Positions 1 to 5,439 of a DNA stretch of 5,439 nucleotides are shown one piece after another (the first letter of the stretch is position 1; the number at the start of each line of letters is the position of its first letter). The notes under the pieces are model-generated. The model ran no database searches. It was not told where the DNA came from and saw only the letters and a list, made by a program, of their open reading frames with translations. Origin of the DNA: Cellvibrionales bacterium UBA3090 (lineage in GTDB: Bacteria; Pseudomonadota; Gammaproteobacteria; Pseudomonadales; Porticoccaceae); the NCBI GenBank assembly GCA_002367235.1, contig DFBC01000009.1, positions 884-6,322 on the forward strand. Direction: 5' to 3'. The position numbers and the translations under genes were made by a program.

Positions 1-74
1 ACCAGCGACGCGAGACTCTTTTATTTCCAACAGATATTCCAAACAAAATCGTAGGCGTGTGAACCACCAATCCT

Positions 75-80
75 TATAAT
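75..80 (+). promoter_or_regulatory. Candidate -10 box of smpB, implying a leaderless mRNA
   Basis: A perfect TATAAT lies only 7 bases before the smpB start codon. If it is a sigma-70 -10 box, transcription would begin at about 87-88, at or next to the A of the ATG. The mRNA would then have essentially no leader. This fits the absence of any Shine-Dalgarno-like purine run between the box and the start. No good -35 match is present at 16-18 bases upstream (the sequence there is around GTAGGCG) and there is no extended -10 TG. The box may therefore be fortuitous or activator-dependent, with the real promoter further left. Confidence 0.4.
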
Positions 81-87
81 CCCTGCC

Positions 88-567
88 ATGGCCAAGAAAC
101 CGAAAAAAATCCAAAAAAGCCCCACAATTGCACTCAACAAGAGAGCAAAGCATGACTACCATCTGGAAGAAAAATTTGAAGCTGGTATTTCTCTGCAAGG
201 CTGGGAAGTTAAAAGCCTAAGGGCGGGCAAGGTTCAGCTTACCGACAGCTATGTCTTACTCAAAGATGGCGAAGCATTTCTCTTAGGTGTTCACATAACA
301 CCCTTGAGCACCGCATCGACTCACTTTGTCACCGACCCCACACGAACACGTAAACTGCTGCTCAATCAAAAAGAACTGAGCAAGCTGTTTAGTGCCGTCA
401 ACCAAAAAGGTCATACCTGTATTGCGACAGCACTGTACTGGAAACAGCATCTGGTAAAATGCGAAATTGCCATCGCAAAAGGTAAACAGTCTCACGACAA
501 ACGTGAATCAGAGAAAGATCGCGACTGGGAACGGCAGAAACAGCGGTTGTCCCGCCATGCAAGCTGA
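88..567 (+). CDS. smpB: SsrA-binding protein SmpB
   Basis: SmpB is the protein partner of tmRNA. It binds the tRNA-like domain, brings alanyl-tmRNA to ribosomes stalled without a stop codon, and mimics the codon-anticodon pair in the empty decoding centre. The 159-residue protein has the family's usual length and is recognisable throughout. A basic N-terminus precedes the NKRAKHDY motif (17-24). The beta-barrel core carries LQGWEVKSLRAGK (36-48) and ITPLSTASTH (70-79), followed by DPTRTRKLLL (83-92). The C-terminal tail, which folds into a helix along the mRNA channel, contains KGKQSHDKR (131-139), EKDRDW and many basic residues. His136 matches the residue known in E. coli SmpB to act in decoding. 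The ATG at 88 gives the standard MAKK start, so it is preferred although no Shine-Dalgarno is visible. It lies upstream of ssrA on the same strand, as in many gammaproteobacteria. I see no damage or frameshift. Confidence 0.98.
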   Translation: MAKKPKKIQKSPTIALNKRAKHDYHLEEKFEAGISLQGWEVKSLRAGKVQLTDSYVLLKDGEAFLLGVHITPLSTASTHFVTDPTRTRKLLLNQKELSKLFSAVNQKGHTCIATALYWKQHLVKCEIAIAKGKQSHDKRESEKDRDWERQKQRLSRHAS

Positions 568-580
568 CATTCACTTAACT

Positions 581-596
581 GCACTCACAAGAGTGC
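581..596 (+). terminator. Small hairpin after smpB, weak terminator candidate
   Basis: GCACTC and GAGTGC form a perfect 6-bp stem around an ACAA loop, 13 bases after the smpB stop codon. No run of T follows (the next bases are CCGGATACTCGG), so this is not a classic intrinsic terminator. It could protect the 3' end of the mRNA or be one part of a larger fold. Confidence 0.3.
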
Positions 597-675
597 CCGG
601 ATACTCGGCACCTTGCTGGCCTTGATCAATTACGGTGATAAAGCTTTGCTGTGTTTAATACTGACAAATGATTGA

Positions 676-697
676 CGTAAGTTGGCGCCCACTTACG
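676..697. repeat. 7-bp inverted repeat CGTAAGT / ACTTACG
   Basis: CGTAAGT (676-682) and ACTTACG (691-697) are exact reverse complements separated by 8 bases (TGGCGCCC). No T-run follows on either strand, so a terminator is unlikely. It may be a protein-binding site or chance; no known operator is recognised. Confidence 0.3.
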
Positions 698-778
698 CCA
701 CACCGCACTGTTTACAATGGGATAATACCTTCCACGATAAAATCTACACACATCACTGAACTACAGCAACAGAAAAGG

Positions 779-808
779 TCTAACACTCTGTCATTGCTGT
801 GTTAGAAT
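779..808 (+). promoter_or_regulatory. Possible ssrA promoter overlapped by an inverted repeat
   Basis: TAGAAT (803-808) is a good -10 match. CTAACA, 17 bases before it (780-785), is a poor -35 match. The GC-rich bases after the -10 (CGGCGC) resemble the discriminator of stable-RNA promoters. An exact inverted repeat, TCTAACAC (779-786) and GTGTTAGA (799-806) with a 12-base spacer, spans both boxes, so a dimeric regulator could cover the promoter. Transcription from here would give precursor tmRNA about 100 bases longer than the mature 5' end, to be trimmed by RNase P. A closer promoter around 867-894 (TTGAAG, 16 bases, TAACAC) is an alternative. Confidence 0.35.
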
Positions 809-845
809 CGGCGCAAGCCTTTACGTTGGGAGCCGTTGCCTTAGG

Positions 846-869
846 CAAACCAACAACAATAGTGGTTTG
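846..869 (+). repeat. Inverted repeat in the presumed pre-tmRNA leader
   Basis: CAAACCA (846-852) and TGGTTTG (863-869) pair perfectly over 7 bp with a 10-base loop. The repeat lies about 50 bases before the mature 5' end of tmRNA. A small TTGCC/GGCAA stem (836-848) precedes it and competes for some of the same bases. If the upstream promoter is used, these would be structures of the precursor leader. Confidence 0.3.
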
Positions 870-919
870 AAGCTATGTAGCCAGAACCTAACACTGTAAA
901 GACGATCAAATAAAGTTCA

Positions 920-1315
920 GGGGGCGTTTTGGATTCGACGCCGGTTACAAAACCCTGGGTGCATGCCGAGATGGTGACCAATCTCGTTAATCCAAAGTCG
1001 CAAACTATTAGTTGCCAACGACGACAACTACGCACTCGCCGCCTAAGAAACGGTAGACTGCCATCTGACTGGAGCCGTGCTTGTGCGTCCAGCGCTTCAT
1101 CTACCTTAGGGTAGCGGCGAAGCACTCAGGTGTCATACTCACAAGATCGTGATGAAGCTCGTCCGGGGTGGATTCGCTAAACATTTACCGGAATCGCGGT
1201 TTACGCGCCCTGCCAGCCGGGCTGTAAAACGTTAAATATAATAGACTGAACTAAGCATGTAGAGCCTTCGGCAGCGGACTGACGGACAGGGGTTCAACTC
1301 CCCTCGCCTCCACCA
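920..1315 (+). ncRNA. ssrA: tmRNA (10Sa RNA), one-piece
   Basis: tmRNA acts first as an alanine tRNA and then as a short mRNA. With SmpB it releases stalled ribosomes and adds a degradation tag. The 5' GGGGGCG (920-926) pairs with the 3' CGCCTCC (1305-1311) as the acceptor stem, with one G-U pair, and the ACCA end (1312-1315) is encoded. The conserved GGATTCGACG (931-940) and GGTGCATGCCGAG (958-970) follow at the 5' side. Before the 3' end come ACTAAGCATGTAG and a T-arm with GGTTCAACTCCCC. GAGAT/ATCTC (968-985) is the first stem of pseudoknot 1. The tag frame begins at GCC (1014-1016), preceded by TAGTT, and encodes ANDDNYALAA, ending at TAA (1044-1046). With the charged alanine the added tag is AANDDNYALAA. 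The length of 396 bases is at the upper end of the usual range. The ends are set by base pairing, so they should be exact. The 3' end is also a common integrase target. Confidence 0.97.
1014..1046 (+). other. tmRNA proteolysis-tag reading frame (ANDDNYALAA)
   Basis: Ten sense codons from the resume codon GCC, then TAA. The C-terminal ALAA is the signal read by ClpXP and ClpAP, and the N-terminal AND.NY portion is bound by SspB in gammaproteobacteria. Aspartate replaces the glutamate of the E. coli tag at the fourth encoded position, a change I recall from pseudomonads. Confidence 0.95.
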
Positions 1316-1319
1316 ATTC

Positions 1320-1344
1320 GTTGAAATATTCTTAATTTTTCAAC
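1320..1344. repeat. AT-rich hairpin just after ssrA
   Basis: GTTGAAA (1320-1326) and TTTCAAC (1338-1344) form a perfect 7-bp stem with an 11-base AT-rich loop, starting 5 bases after the CCA end of tmRNA. The stem is weak and no T-run follows the 3' arm on either strand, so it is a poor intrinsic terminator. It is the only hairpin seen between ssrA and the convergent ATPase gene. It may instead be part of the att region of the former element. Confidence 0.3.
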
Positions 1345-1389
1345 ACATTACCAAATGCACGGGAACCCAGATATGGGGACTCGTACATT

Positions 1390-1533
1390 TTGGTCATACA
1401 TCGTCGCACCTATGGCAAGTACTACGCCCAAGACAAAAGTGGTATTTTCTACTTCAGGGTAGTGACGCCATCATTCCTGCGCGACCGTTTTCCTAACATA
1501 CAGAATGAAATTCGCAGGTCTTTGCACACCGCT
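1390..1533 (+). pseudogene. N-terminal remnant of a tyrosine integrase
   Basis: The frame starts at TTG (1390). Its first ~47 residues look like the N-terminus of tyrosine-family site-specific integrases: a basic, tyrosine-rich start, then IFYFRVVTPSFLRDRFP (residues 19-35), then EIRRSLHT (40-47). The pattern YFR..P..LR, followed by IRRSL.T, is typical of the small N-terminal domain of integrases that act at tRNA and tmRNA genes. After about 1530 the similarity stops. The frame stays open to 1704, but that part is antisense to the ATPase gene and is low-complexity shadow. The core-binding and catalytic domains (R...H-x-x-R...Y) are missing, so the fragment is non-functional. Its position 75 bases after the ssrA 3' end fits an element that integrated there and later decayed. 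The start is uncertain, as no ATG or strong Shine-Dalgarno is seen. The family call rests on motif recognition, not a search. Confidence 0.7.
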
Positions 1534-4251
1534 CTACCAGGTCAGCCACTTCAACACGAAGGGATTATCGCGACGCACAAAGTATCGGCGCAGCTCGTCA
1601 CCCAGCAGAATCGCGATAGCAAAGGGCACACTGAGCATCAAATGCCAGACTTCCAGCGGTGCGGTTCCAAAAAAGGTGTTAAAGGCAGGCACATAACTGA
1701 TTAACATCAGCAGGCCCAACTCGGTGGCAATGCCAACCAGCACCAGTTTGTTCGTGAAGAAACCAACCGTTAACAGGCTCTGGCGACGCGTGCGACAAAT
1801 AATCACATCAGCAATCTGACAAATAATGATAGAAGCAAAAAAGGCGGTGATTGCAGTGCGATACACAGGATCAGCAACCGACAACTCTTGCCCCCACTGC
1901 CAACCATTGCTGTACAGCACTACAAAGTAGGAGAAGAAGCCTGCTGCGGCCTGAATCATACCAACAATGCCGTAGCTCATGCCCAGCAGGTTACGGGTTA
2001 ACAGTCGCTCATTTTGTTTTCTGGGTGGCTTTTTCATGACATCCGTTTCTGGCTTTTCAGCGCCGAGTCCCAACGCGGGTAGAATATCGGTACCCAAATC
2101 AATCGCCAGAATCAGAATCACAGTCAATGGCAGAGGAATGCCCAACAACACAAAGGCAATAAAGGGTAAAATCTCGGGAATGTTACTGGTAAGAATATAG
2201 GCAATAAATTTTTTGATATTGTCGAAGATGGTACGACCCTCTTCCACCGCATGCACAATGGTGGCGAAGTTGTCATCCATCAACACCATGTTGCTGGCCT
2301 CCTTGGCGACATCGGTGCCCATAATACCCATGGCGACCCCCATATCGGCATTTTTAAGTGCCGGCGCGTCATTCACTCCATCGCCGGTAACGGTCACCAC
2401 CTCTTCCTTGGCCTGTAACGCCTTCACAATTTGCAGCTTTTGCGCGGGTGAAATACGGGCAAACACCAGTTCCTTTGCATCCAACGCCTGTGACAGCGTG
2501 GCCTCATCCATGCTCACCAGCTCATCGCCCTGAATCACCCTGCCTGGCCCGGTGAACAGGCCTATTTTTTCGGCGATAGTACGCGCCGTAACGCCAAAAT
2601 CACCGGTCAACATAAATACCCGAATACCGGCAGCGTGACATTTTTTAAGCGCCTCAGGCACCTCCGGGCGTGGCGGGTCAATCATGCCCGTGATACCCAG
2701 AAACACGTAGCCGTCATTCGGTAAGTCTTCATCATCAACGGCTTGCATTGCCAGCCCCAGACAGCGCTCACCGCGCTCGGCCATCACCAGAAATTTGTCC
2801 GTCATCTGCTGGCGCAACGCTTCACTAAAGGGTCTGATTTCCTCCTCATGCCAGACCTTATCGCACATACCTAGCACCACCTCTGGCGCGCCCTTCAAAT
2901 AGGCCTCAAATTCCCTCTCGGTAGCAGTGCGGTACAAAGTCGTCATATATTTTGTTGTGGAGGTAAAAGGCTTTTCTTCTAAACGGCTAAAGCCGGATAT
3001 ATCTTCGATATCGCCGATACTGTCCGCACAACATAACAGTGCCGCCTCAGTGGAGTCGCCGATATAACCGCTATCGGTCAGACGCGCATTGTTGCAGAGC
3101 AACATCACCCGACGCAGATACTTTAGCGTGTTGCCATGGTAATCATCACCCCGGCCAAAGCGATACTCGCCATCGAGCGTTTCGACCAATTGCACGCTGA
3201 TACGGTTTTGCGTCAGGGTGCCGGTCTTGTCGGTGCAGATAACAGTAGTGCTTCCCAGCGTTTCAACACTTTCGAGATTCTTGATCAGCGCATTCTTTTT
3301 AGCCATGCGCTTACTCGCCATGGTCAGACACAATGTCACTGTTGGTAGCAAACCTTCTGGCACATTAGCCACAATAATACCGATAGCAAAAATAAGACTG
3401 CCAATGGCACCGTTGCCAACCAACAGGCTAACGATATAGAACGAGGTCCCCAGCACCATGGCAATACTGCTGATTACCTTGATAAAGTATTTCAGTTCCT
3501 TATGAATCGGCGTCTCAACCTCGTCTGCCTCTTTGGTCAGTTTGACGATTTTCCCGATCTGGGTGTCCATCGCTGTACGACACACCAGCACTTCACCGTC
3601 ACCGCTCTGCACCAAAGAACCTGAAAACACCATGTTGCGGCTTTCCAGAATGTTCTCCTGCTCATGATAAGGATCCATCAAGACCGGTTCGCTCTCTCCC
3701 GTGAGGCTGCTTTGGTCAATCTTCAATTCATTGGCGCTGAGCAAGCGCCCATCGGCGGGAATGCGATCGCCCTCGAACAACAGCAAAATATCGCCAGGCA
3801 CAAGTTGCGTTGCTTCCACTTCCCGCACCTCGCCGTTACGACGCACCCGCACTCGCGAAGGCAGCATTTGCTGGAAGCTCTCCATAATGCGTTCGCTTTG
3901 AAACTCCTGAATAAAGGTGAACAATGCATTAAGCAGAACCACAGCAAACAGGGCGATAGAGATATACAGATTGCCCTGCCCGGGATCCAACTGTTCAGCC
4001 AGCCATGCTAGACAGCCACCGACTATCAGCAAAATAGCAAAGAAGTTTTTGAACTGCCGAAGGAATTTAACCAACGCCGAGCCAGTTTCCTTGGCCTGCA
4101 ACTCATTACGACCAAACTGCTTAAAACGCTGCTCCACCACCGCCTCAGCAAGCCCGTCCAAACGGGTATGAAGCTCATATAACAACGTTTCAACAGAACT
4201 TAACTGAGGGTTATCTGAGCAGTCAGGCGTCTGTTTTGATTTTGCATCCAT
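1534..4251 (-). CDS. P-type cation ATPase resembling Na+/K+-ATPase alpha subunit
   Basis: An inner-membrane pump driven by an aspartyl-phosphate cycle, most likely exporting Na+ (perhaps in exchange for K+). The 905-residue protein has the full P2 architecture. An N-terminal cytosolic stretch is followed by M1-M2 (~70-114), the actuator with TGES (184-187), M3-M4 (~255-307) with VPEGLL, DKTGT (phosphorylated Asp341), KGAPE for nucleotide (Lys453), DPPR (525-528), TGDGVND (622-628) and M5-M10 (~679-884). Stretches such as NLESVETLGST, TSNIPE and AIDLGTD match animal Na+/K+-ATPase rather than the usual bacterial Ca2+ type. It is shorter than the ~1,020 residues of the alpha subunit, mainly in the N-terminus, the nucleotide domain and the M7-M8 loop. 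The ATG at 4249-4251 is chosen: GGA lies 9 bases upstream (4261-4263), and the LSSVETL helix of the cation-ATPase N-domain follows. A TTG at 4294-4296 would add 15 uncharacteristic residues. No beta-subunit gene is present. A Ca2+ or H+ substrate is possible but less likely. Confidence 0.9.
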   Translation of the reverse strand: MDAKSKQTPDCSDNPQLSSVETLLYELHTRLDGLAEAVVEQRFKQFGRNELQAKETGSALVKFLRQFKNFFAILLIVGGCLAWLAEQLDPGQGNLYISIALFAVVLLNALFTFIQEFQSERIMESFQQMLPSRVRVRRNGEVREVEATQLVPGDILLLFEGDRIPADGRLLSANELKIDQSSLTGESEPVLMDPYHEQENILESRNMVFSGSLVQSGDGEVLVCRTAMDTQIGKIVKLTKEADEVETPIHKELKYFIKVISSIAMVLGTSFYIVSLLVGNGAIGSLIFAIGIIVANVPEGLLPTVTLCLTMASKRMAKKNALIKNLESVETLGSTTVICTDKTGTLTQNRISVQLVETLDGEYRFGRGDDYHGNTLKYLRRVMLLCNNARLTDSGYIGDSTEAALLCCADSIGDIEDISGFSRLEEKPFTSTTKYMTTLYRTATEREFEAYLKGAPEVVLGMCDKVWHEEEIRPFSEALRQQMTDKFLVMAERGERCLGLAMQAVDDEDLPNDGYVFLGITGMIDPPRPEVPEALKKCHAAGIRVFMLTGDFGVTARTIAEKIGLFTGPGRVIQGDELVSMDEATLSQALDAKELVFARISPAQKLQIVKALQAKEEVVTVTGDGVNDAPALKNADMGVAMGIMGTDVAKEASNMVLMDDNFATIVHAVEEGRTIFDNIKKFIAYILTSNIPEILPFIAFVLLGIPLPLTVILILAIDLGTDILPALGLGAEKPETDVMKKPPRKQNERLLTRNLLGMSYGIVGMIQAAAGFFSYFVVLYSNGWQWGQELSVADPVYRTAITAFFASIIICQIADVIICRTRRQSLLTVGFFTNKLVLVGIATELGLLMLISYVPAFNTFFGTAPLEVWHLMLSVPFAIAILLGDELRRYFVRRDNPFVLKWLTW

Positions 4252-4510
4252 CGCTGTATTTCCGTAATGAGTAGGCACACACAGCATATAACGCAAAGTG
4301 CCACGATAACTATACCTGTAAGGACTAGATTAAAATTCCCTGACGCGGACAATCTTTCAGTTCGTCACGCCACAGGCGTATTCATCCTTAGAATTTATAA
4401 TTCTTCTTTAAAAAATCACTTTTTCTTTTGTAACCAATCAGATGGATAGTCGCTCGATTGCAATCGATAAACTTGTTGTTATCATTCCATCGTCAGCCAG
4501 CCCACAATGT
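4252..4510. other. Upstream region of the ATPase gene
   Basis: This 259-base gap separates two leftward genes, so the ATPase probably has its own promoter. Read leftward it contains an AT-rich TTATAAAT (about 4392-4399) and a TATAGT (4309-4314), either of which could be a -10 box. Neither has a good -35 partner at 16-18 bases. A small hairpin, ACGCC/GGCGT (4367-4379), lies between them. No clear intrinsic terminator for the HD-GYP gene is visible, and no protein gene is supported here. Confidence 0.4.
4454..4467. repeat. Perfect 14-bp palindrome TCGATTGCAATCGA
   Basis: This sequence equals its own reverse complement and has no spacer. It lies 44 bases after the HD-GYP stop codon and about 200 bases upstream of the ATPase start. 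Continuous palindromes of this kind are typical of dimeric repressor sites rather than terminators, and no T-run follows. The regulator is unknown, and chance cannot be excluded. Confidence 0.35.
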
Positions 4511-5439
4511 TCAGTAATTTCCCTCTTGCCCTTCCCATTCAAATTTTTTATTCCTAAATAAGTTCACGCAAGCGTCTACAACTACCGGATCATAAAATGT
4601 ACCTTTATTTTTTTCGATTTCTGCTAGAGCGACCGCTAACCCTTTCGCAGGCCGGTAAGGACGATGGGCAGTTATAGCTTCCACGACATCGGCCACGGCC
4701 AAAATCCGTGCTTCCAGAATAACTTCATGCCCCTTAAGTCCCTTCGGGTAGCCAGAGCCATCCCACCTTTCGTGATGTTGCAAAACTATTTGATTAATGG
4801 GCCAAGAAAAATCGATATCTTTAATGATTTCCCACCCAATAGCAGCGTGAGATTTAACCATGGACAATTCATTATCATTCAGTCTTCCTGGTCGGCTAAG
4901 AATCTCCGCTGGGATGCCAATTTTTCCTATGTCATGAATACTTGCACCCAACCTCAGCCCTTCTATTCTGTTTTCATCCAGACCTAGTTCATTGGCAATA
5001 GCAGCGCAGAGCATCGCCACACGTTGCTGATGCCCCGCCGTATAGGGGTCGCGATATTCGATAGTATTAGCAATTGCCTGCACGGTCTGCCTAAGAGCAG
5101 CGACCAGCTTGTCGTTTGTTGACAAACGTTCCAATTCAGACGCCGCACGCCCAGAGAACAAAGCAAGCACCGAACCAATTAGTTGCTCGTCTTCGATAGG
5201 CTTATCATCGAGCACGACCATAATGCCCAACAAATCTCCTTTGCTCCCACAGAGCGTAGTGCCTGTGTAGGAGTGAACATCCATACTTTGCAACATAAGA
5301 TCTTCGGGAAACAATTGCTGAACATCACTTTTGTAAAGGCAGAACCCGTTAGCAGCAAGCGTGGAACAGGGTGTACCTTCAAGCTCATAGCTCATGTTGC
5401 CGACAAACTCTCCATCTAACCACAGAGCAATGGTTGACG
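4511..5439 (-). CDS. GAF-HD-GYP protein, probable c-di-GMP phosphodiesterase (5' partial)
   Basis: The frame stays open through the right edge, so the true start is outside the window. The Met at 5393-5395 is internal: the 14 codons before it read STIALWLDGEFVGN and continue the same domain. The visible N-terminal part (down to about 5120) matches the end of a GAF-type sensor, with YELEGTPC and LFPEDLML. The rest is a complete HD-GYP domain that hydrolyses cyclic di-GMP at a metal centre. Numbered from the Met at 5395, it shows EYRDPYTAGH (113-122), HDIGKIGIP (154-162), KSH (181-183), HHERWDGSGYP (207-217) and ADVVEA (235-240). All the recognised metal-binding His and Asp residues and the GYP signature are intact, so it should be active in lowering c-di-GMP, which governs motility and biofilm. 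The ligand of the GAF part cannot be told. No short-spaced neighbour suggests an operon, and a further N-terminal sensor domain may lie upstream. Confidence 0.93.
   Translation of the reverse strand, partial: STIALWLDGEFVGNMSYELEGTPCSTLAANGFCLYKSDVQQLFPEDLMLQSMDVHSYTGTTLCGSKGDLLGIMVVLDDKPIEDEQLIGSVLALFSGRAASELERLSTNDKLVAALRQTVQAIANTIEYRDPYTAGHQQRVAMLCAAIANELGLDENRIEGLRLGASIHDIGKIGIPAEILSRPGRLNDNELSMVKSHAAIGWEIIKDIDFSWPINQIVLQHHERWDGSGYPKGLKGHEVILEARILAVADVVEAITAHRPYRPAKGLAVALAEIEKNKGTFYDPVVVDACVNLFRNKKFEWEGQEGNY

Larger units (their letters stand above)
568..919. other. Gap between smpB and ssrA: inverted repeats, no gene
   Basis: This 352-base stretch has no convincing protein gene. In order it holds a GC-containing hairpin just after smpB (581-596), a 7-bp inverted repeat (676-697), an 8-bp inverted repeat overlapping a possible ssrA promoter (779-808), and another 7-bp inverted repeat (846-869) inside what would be the 5' leader of precursor tmRNA. 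A short leftward frame covering part of it and running into ssrA is only the antisense of the tmRNA gene. Confidence 0.7.

Noticed and set aside
1..87. Divergent leftward gene (ratA is the usual neighbour of smpB)
   Set aside because: A leftward ATG at 85-87 opens a frame of only 22 codons before a stop, with no RatA-like sequence. Any such gene would start beyond the left edge.
929..1114. Rightward 61-codon frame inside ssrA
   Set aside because: It is in a different reading frame from the tag frame (1014-1046) and is explained by the tmRNA sequence.
841..1125. Leftward 94-codon frame across the start of ssrA
   Set aside because: It is the antisense strand of the tmRNA gene and its leader, with no recognisable motif. 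The tmRNA itself is certain from its stem pairing and tag.
1290..1315. Search for a second copy of the ssrA 3' end (attR) in the window
   Set aside because: No other stretch resembling the T-arm plus CCTCCACCA was seen by eye, so island boundaries cannot be drawn.
1505..1704. C-terminal continuation of the integrase frame and an overlapping 63-codon frame
   Set aside because: Past about 1533 both are antisense to the conserved ATPase M9-M10 coding region and show no integrase motifs.
3664..4011. Rightward frames of 66-115 codons opposite the ATPase 5' half
   Set aside because: They are shadows of a strongly conserved coding region (actuator domain, TGES) and have no family features.
4404..4430. 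A-run and T-run (AAAAAATCACTTTTT) as a terminator for the HD-GYP gene
   Set aside because: The stem is made only of A-T pairs with no GC base and would be too weak to act as an intrinsic terminator.

Overview
The window looks like chromosomal DNA from a gammaproteobacterium. The trans-translation pair smpB and ssrA lie in tandem, as in E. coli, and the tmRNA tag reads ANDDNYALAA, the form I recall from Pseudomonas and relatives. The genus cannot be fixed from this sequence.

Layout from left to right. Bases 1-87 are the smpB upstream region, with a perfect TATAAT only 7 bases from the start codon. smpB (88-567, +) is followed by a 352-base gap that holds several inverted repeats and the likely ssrA promoter. 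The one-piece tmRNA gene ssrA (920-1315, +) encodes its own CCA end. About 75 bases further on is the first ~47 codons of a tyrosine integrase (1390-~1530, +). That relic breaks off exactly where a leftward gene ends. The leftward gene (1534-4251, -) encodes a complete P-type ATPase closely resembling the Na+/K+-ATPase alpha subunit. Upstream of it, also leftward, is a GAF plus HD-GYP protein (4511 to the right edge, -), a probable cyclic-di-GMP phosphodiesterase whose 5' end lies outside the window.

How the parts relate. SmpB and tmRNA together rescue stalled ribosomes. The 3' end of ssrA is a classic integration site for genomic islands (E. coli CP4-57 uses it), and the integrase stub is the scar of such an element. 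The cation pump and the HD-GYP gene therefore sit where island cargo is expected, but whether they arrived on that element cannot be shown here because no second att copy is visible.

The most notable item is the pump. It keeps the residues known for all three Na+ sites and both K+ sites of animal Na+/K+-ATPase, with serine rather than the H+/K+-ATPase lysine in M5. It lacks most of the extracellular M7-M8 loop that docks the beta subunit. I see no clearly new multi-gene system; the ORFs antisense to ssrA and to the ATPase are shadows.
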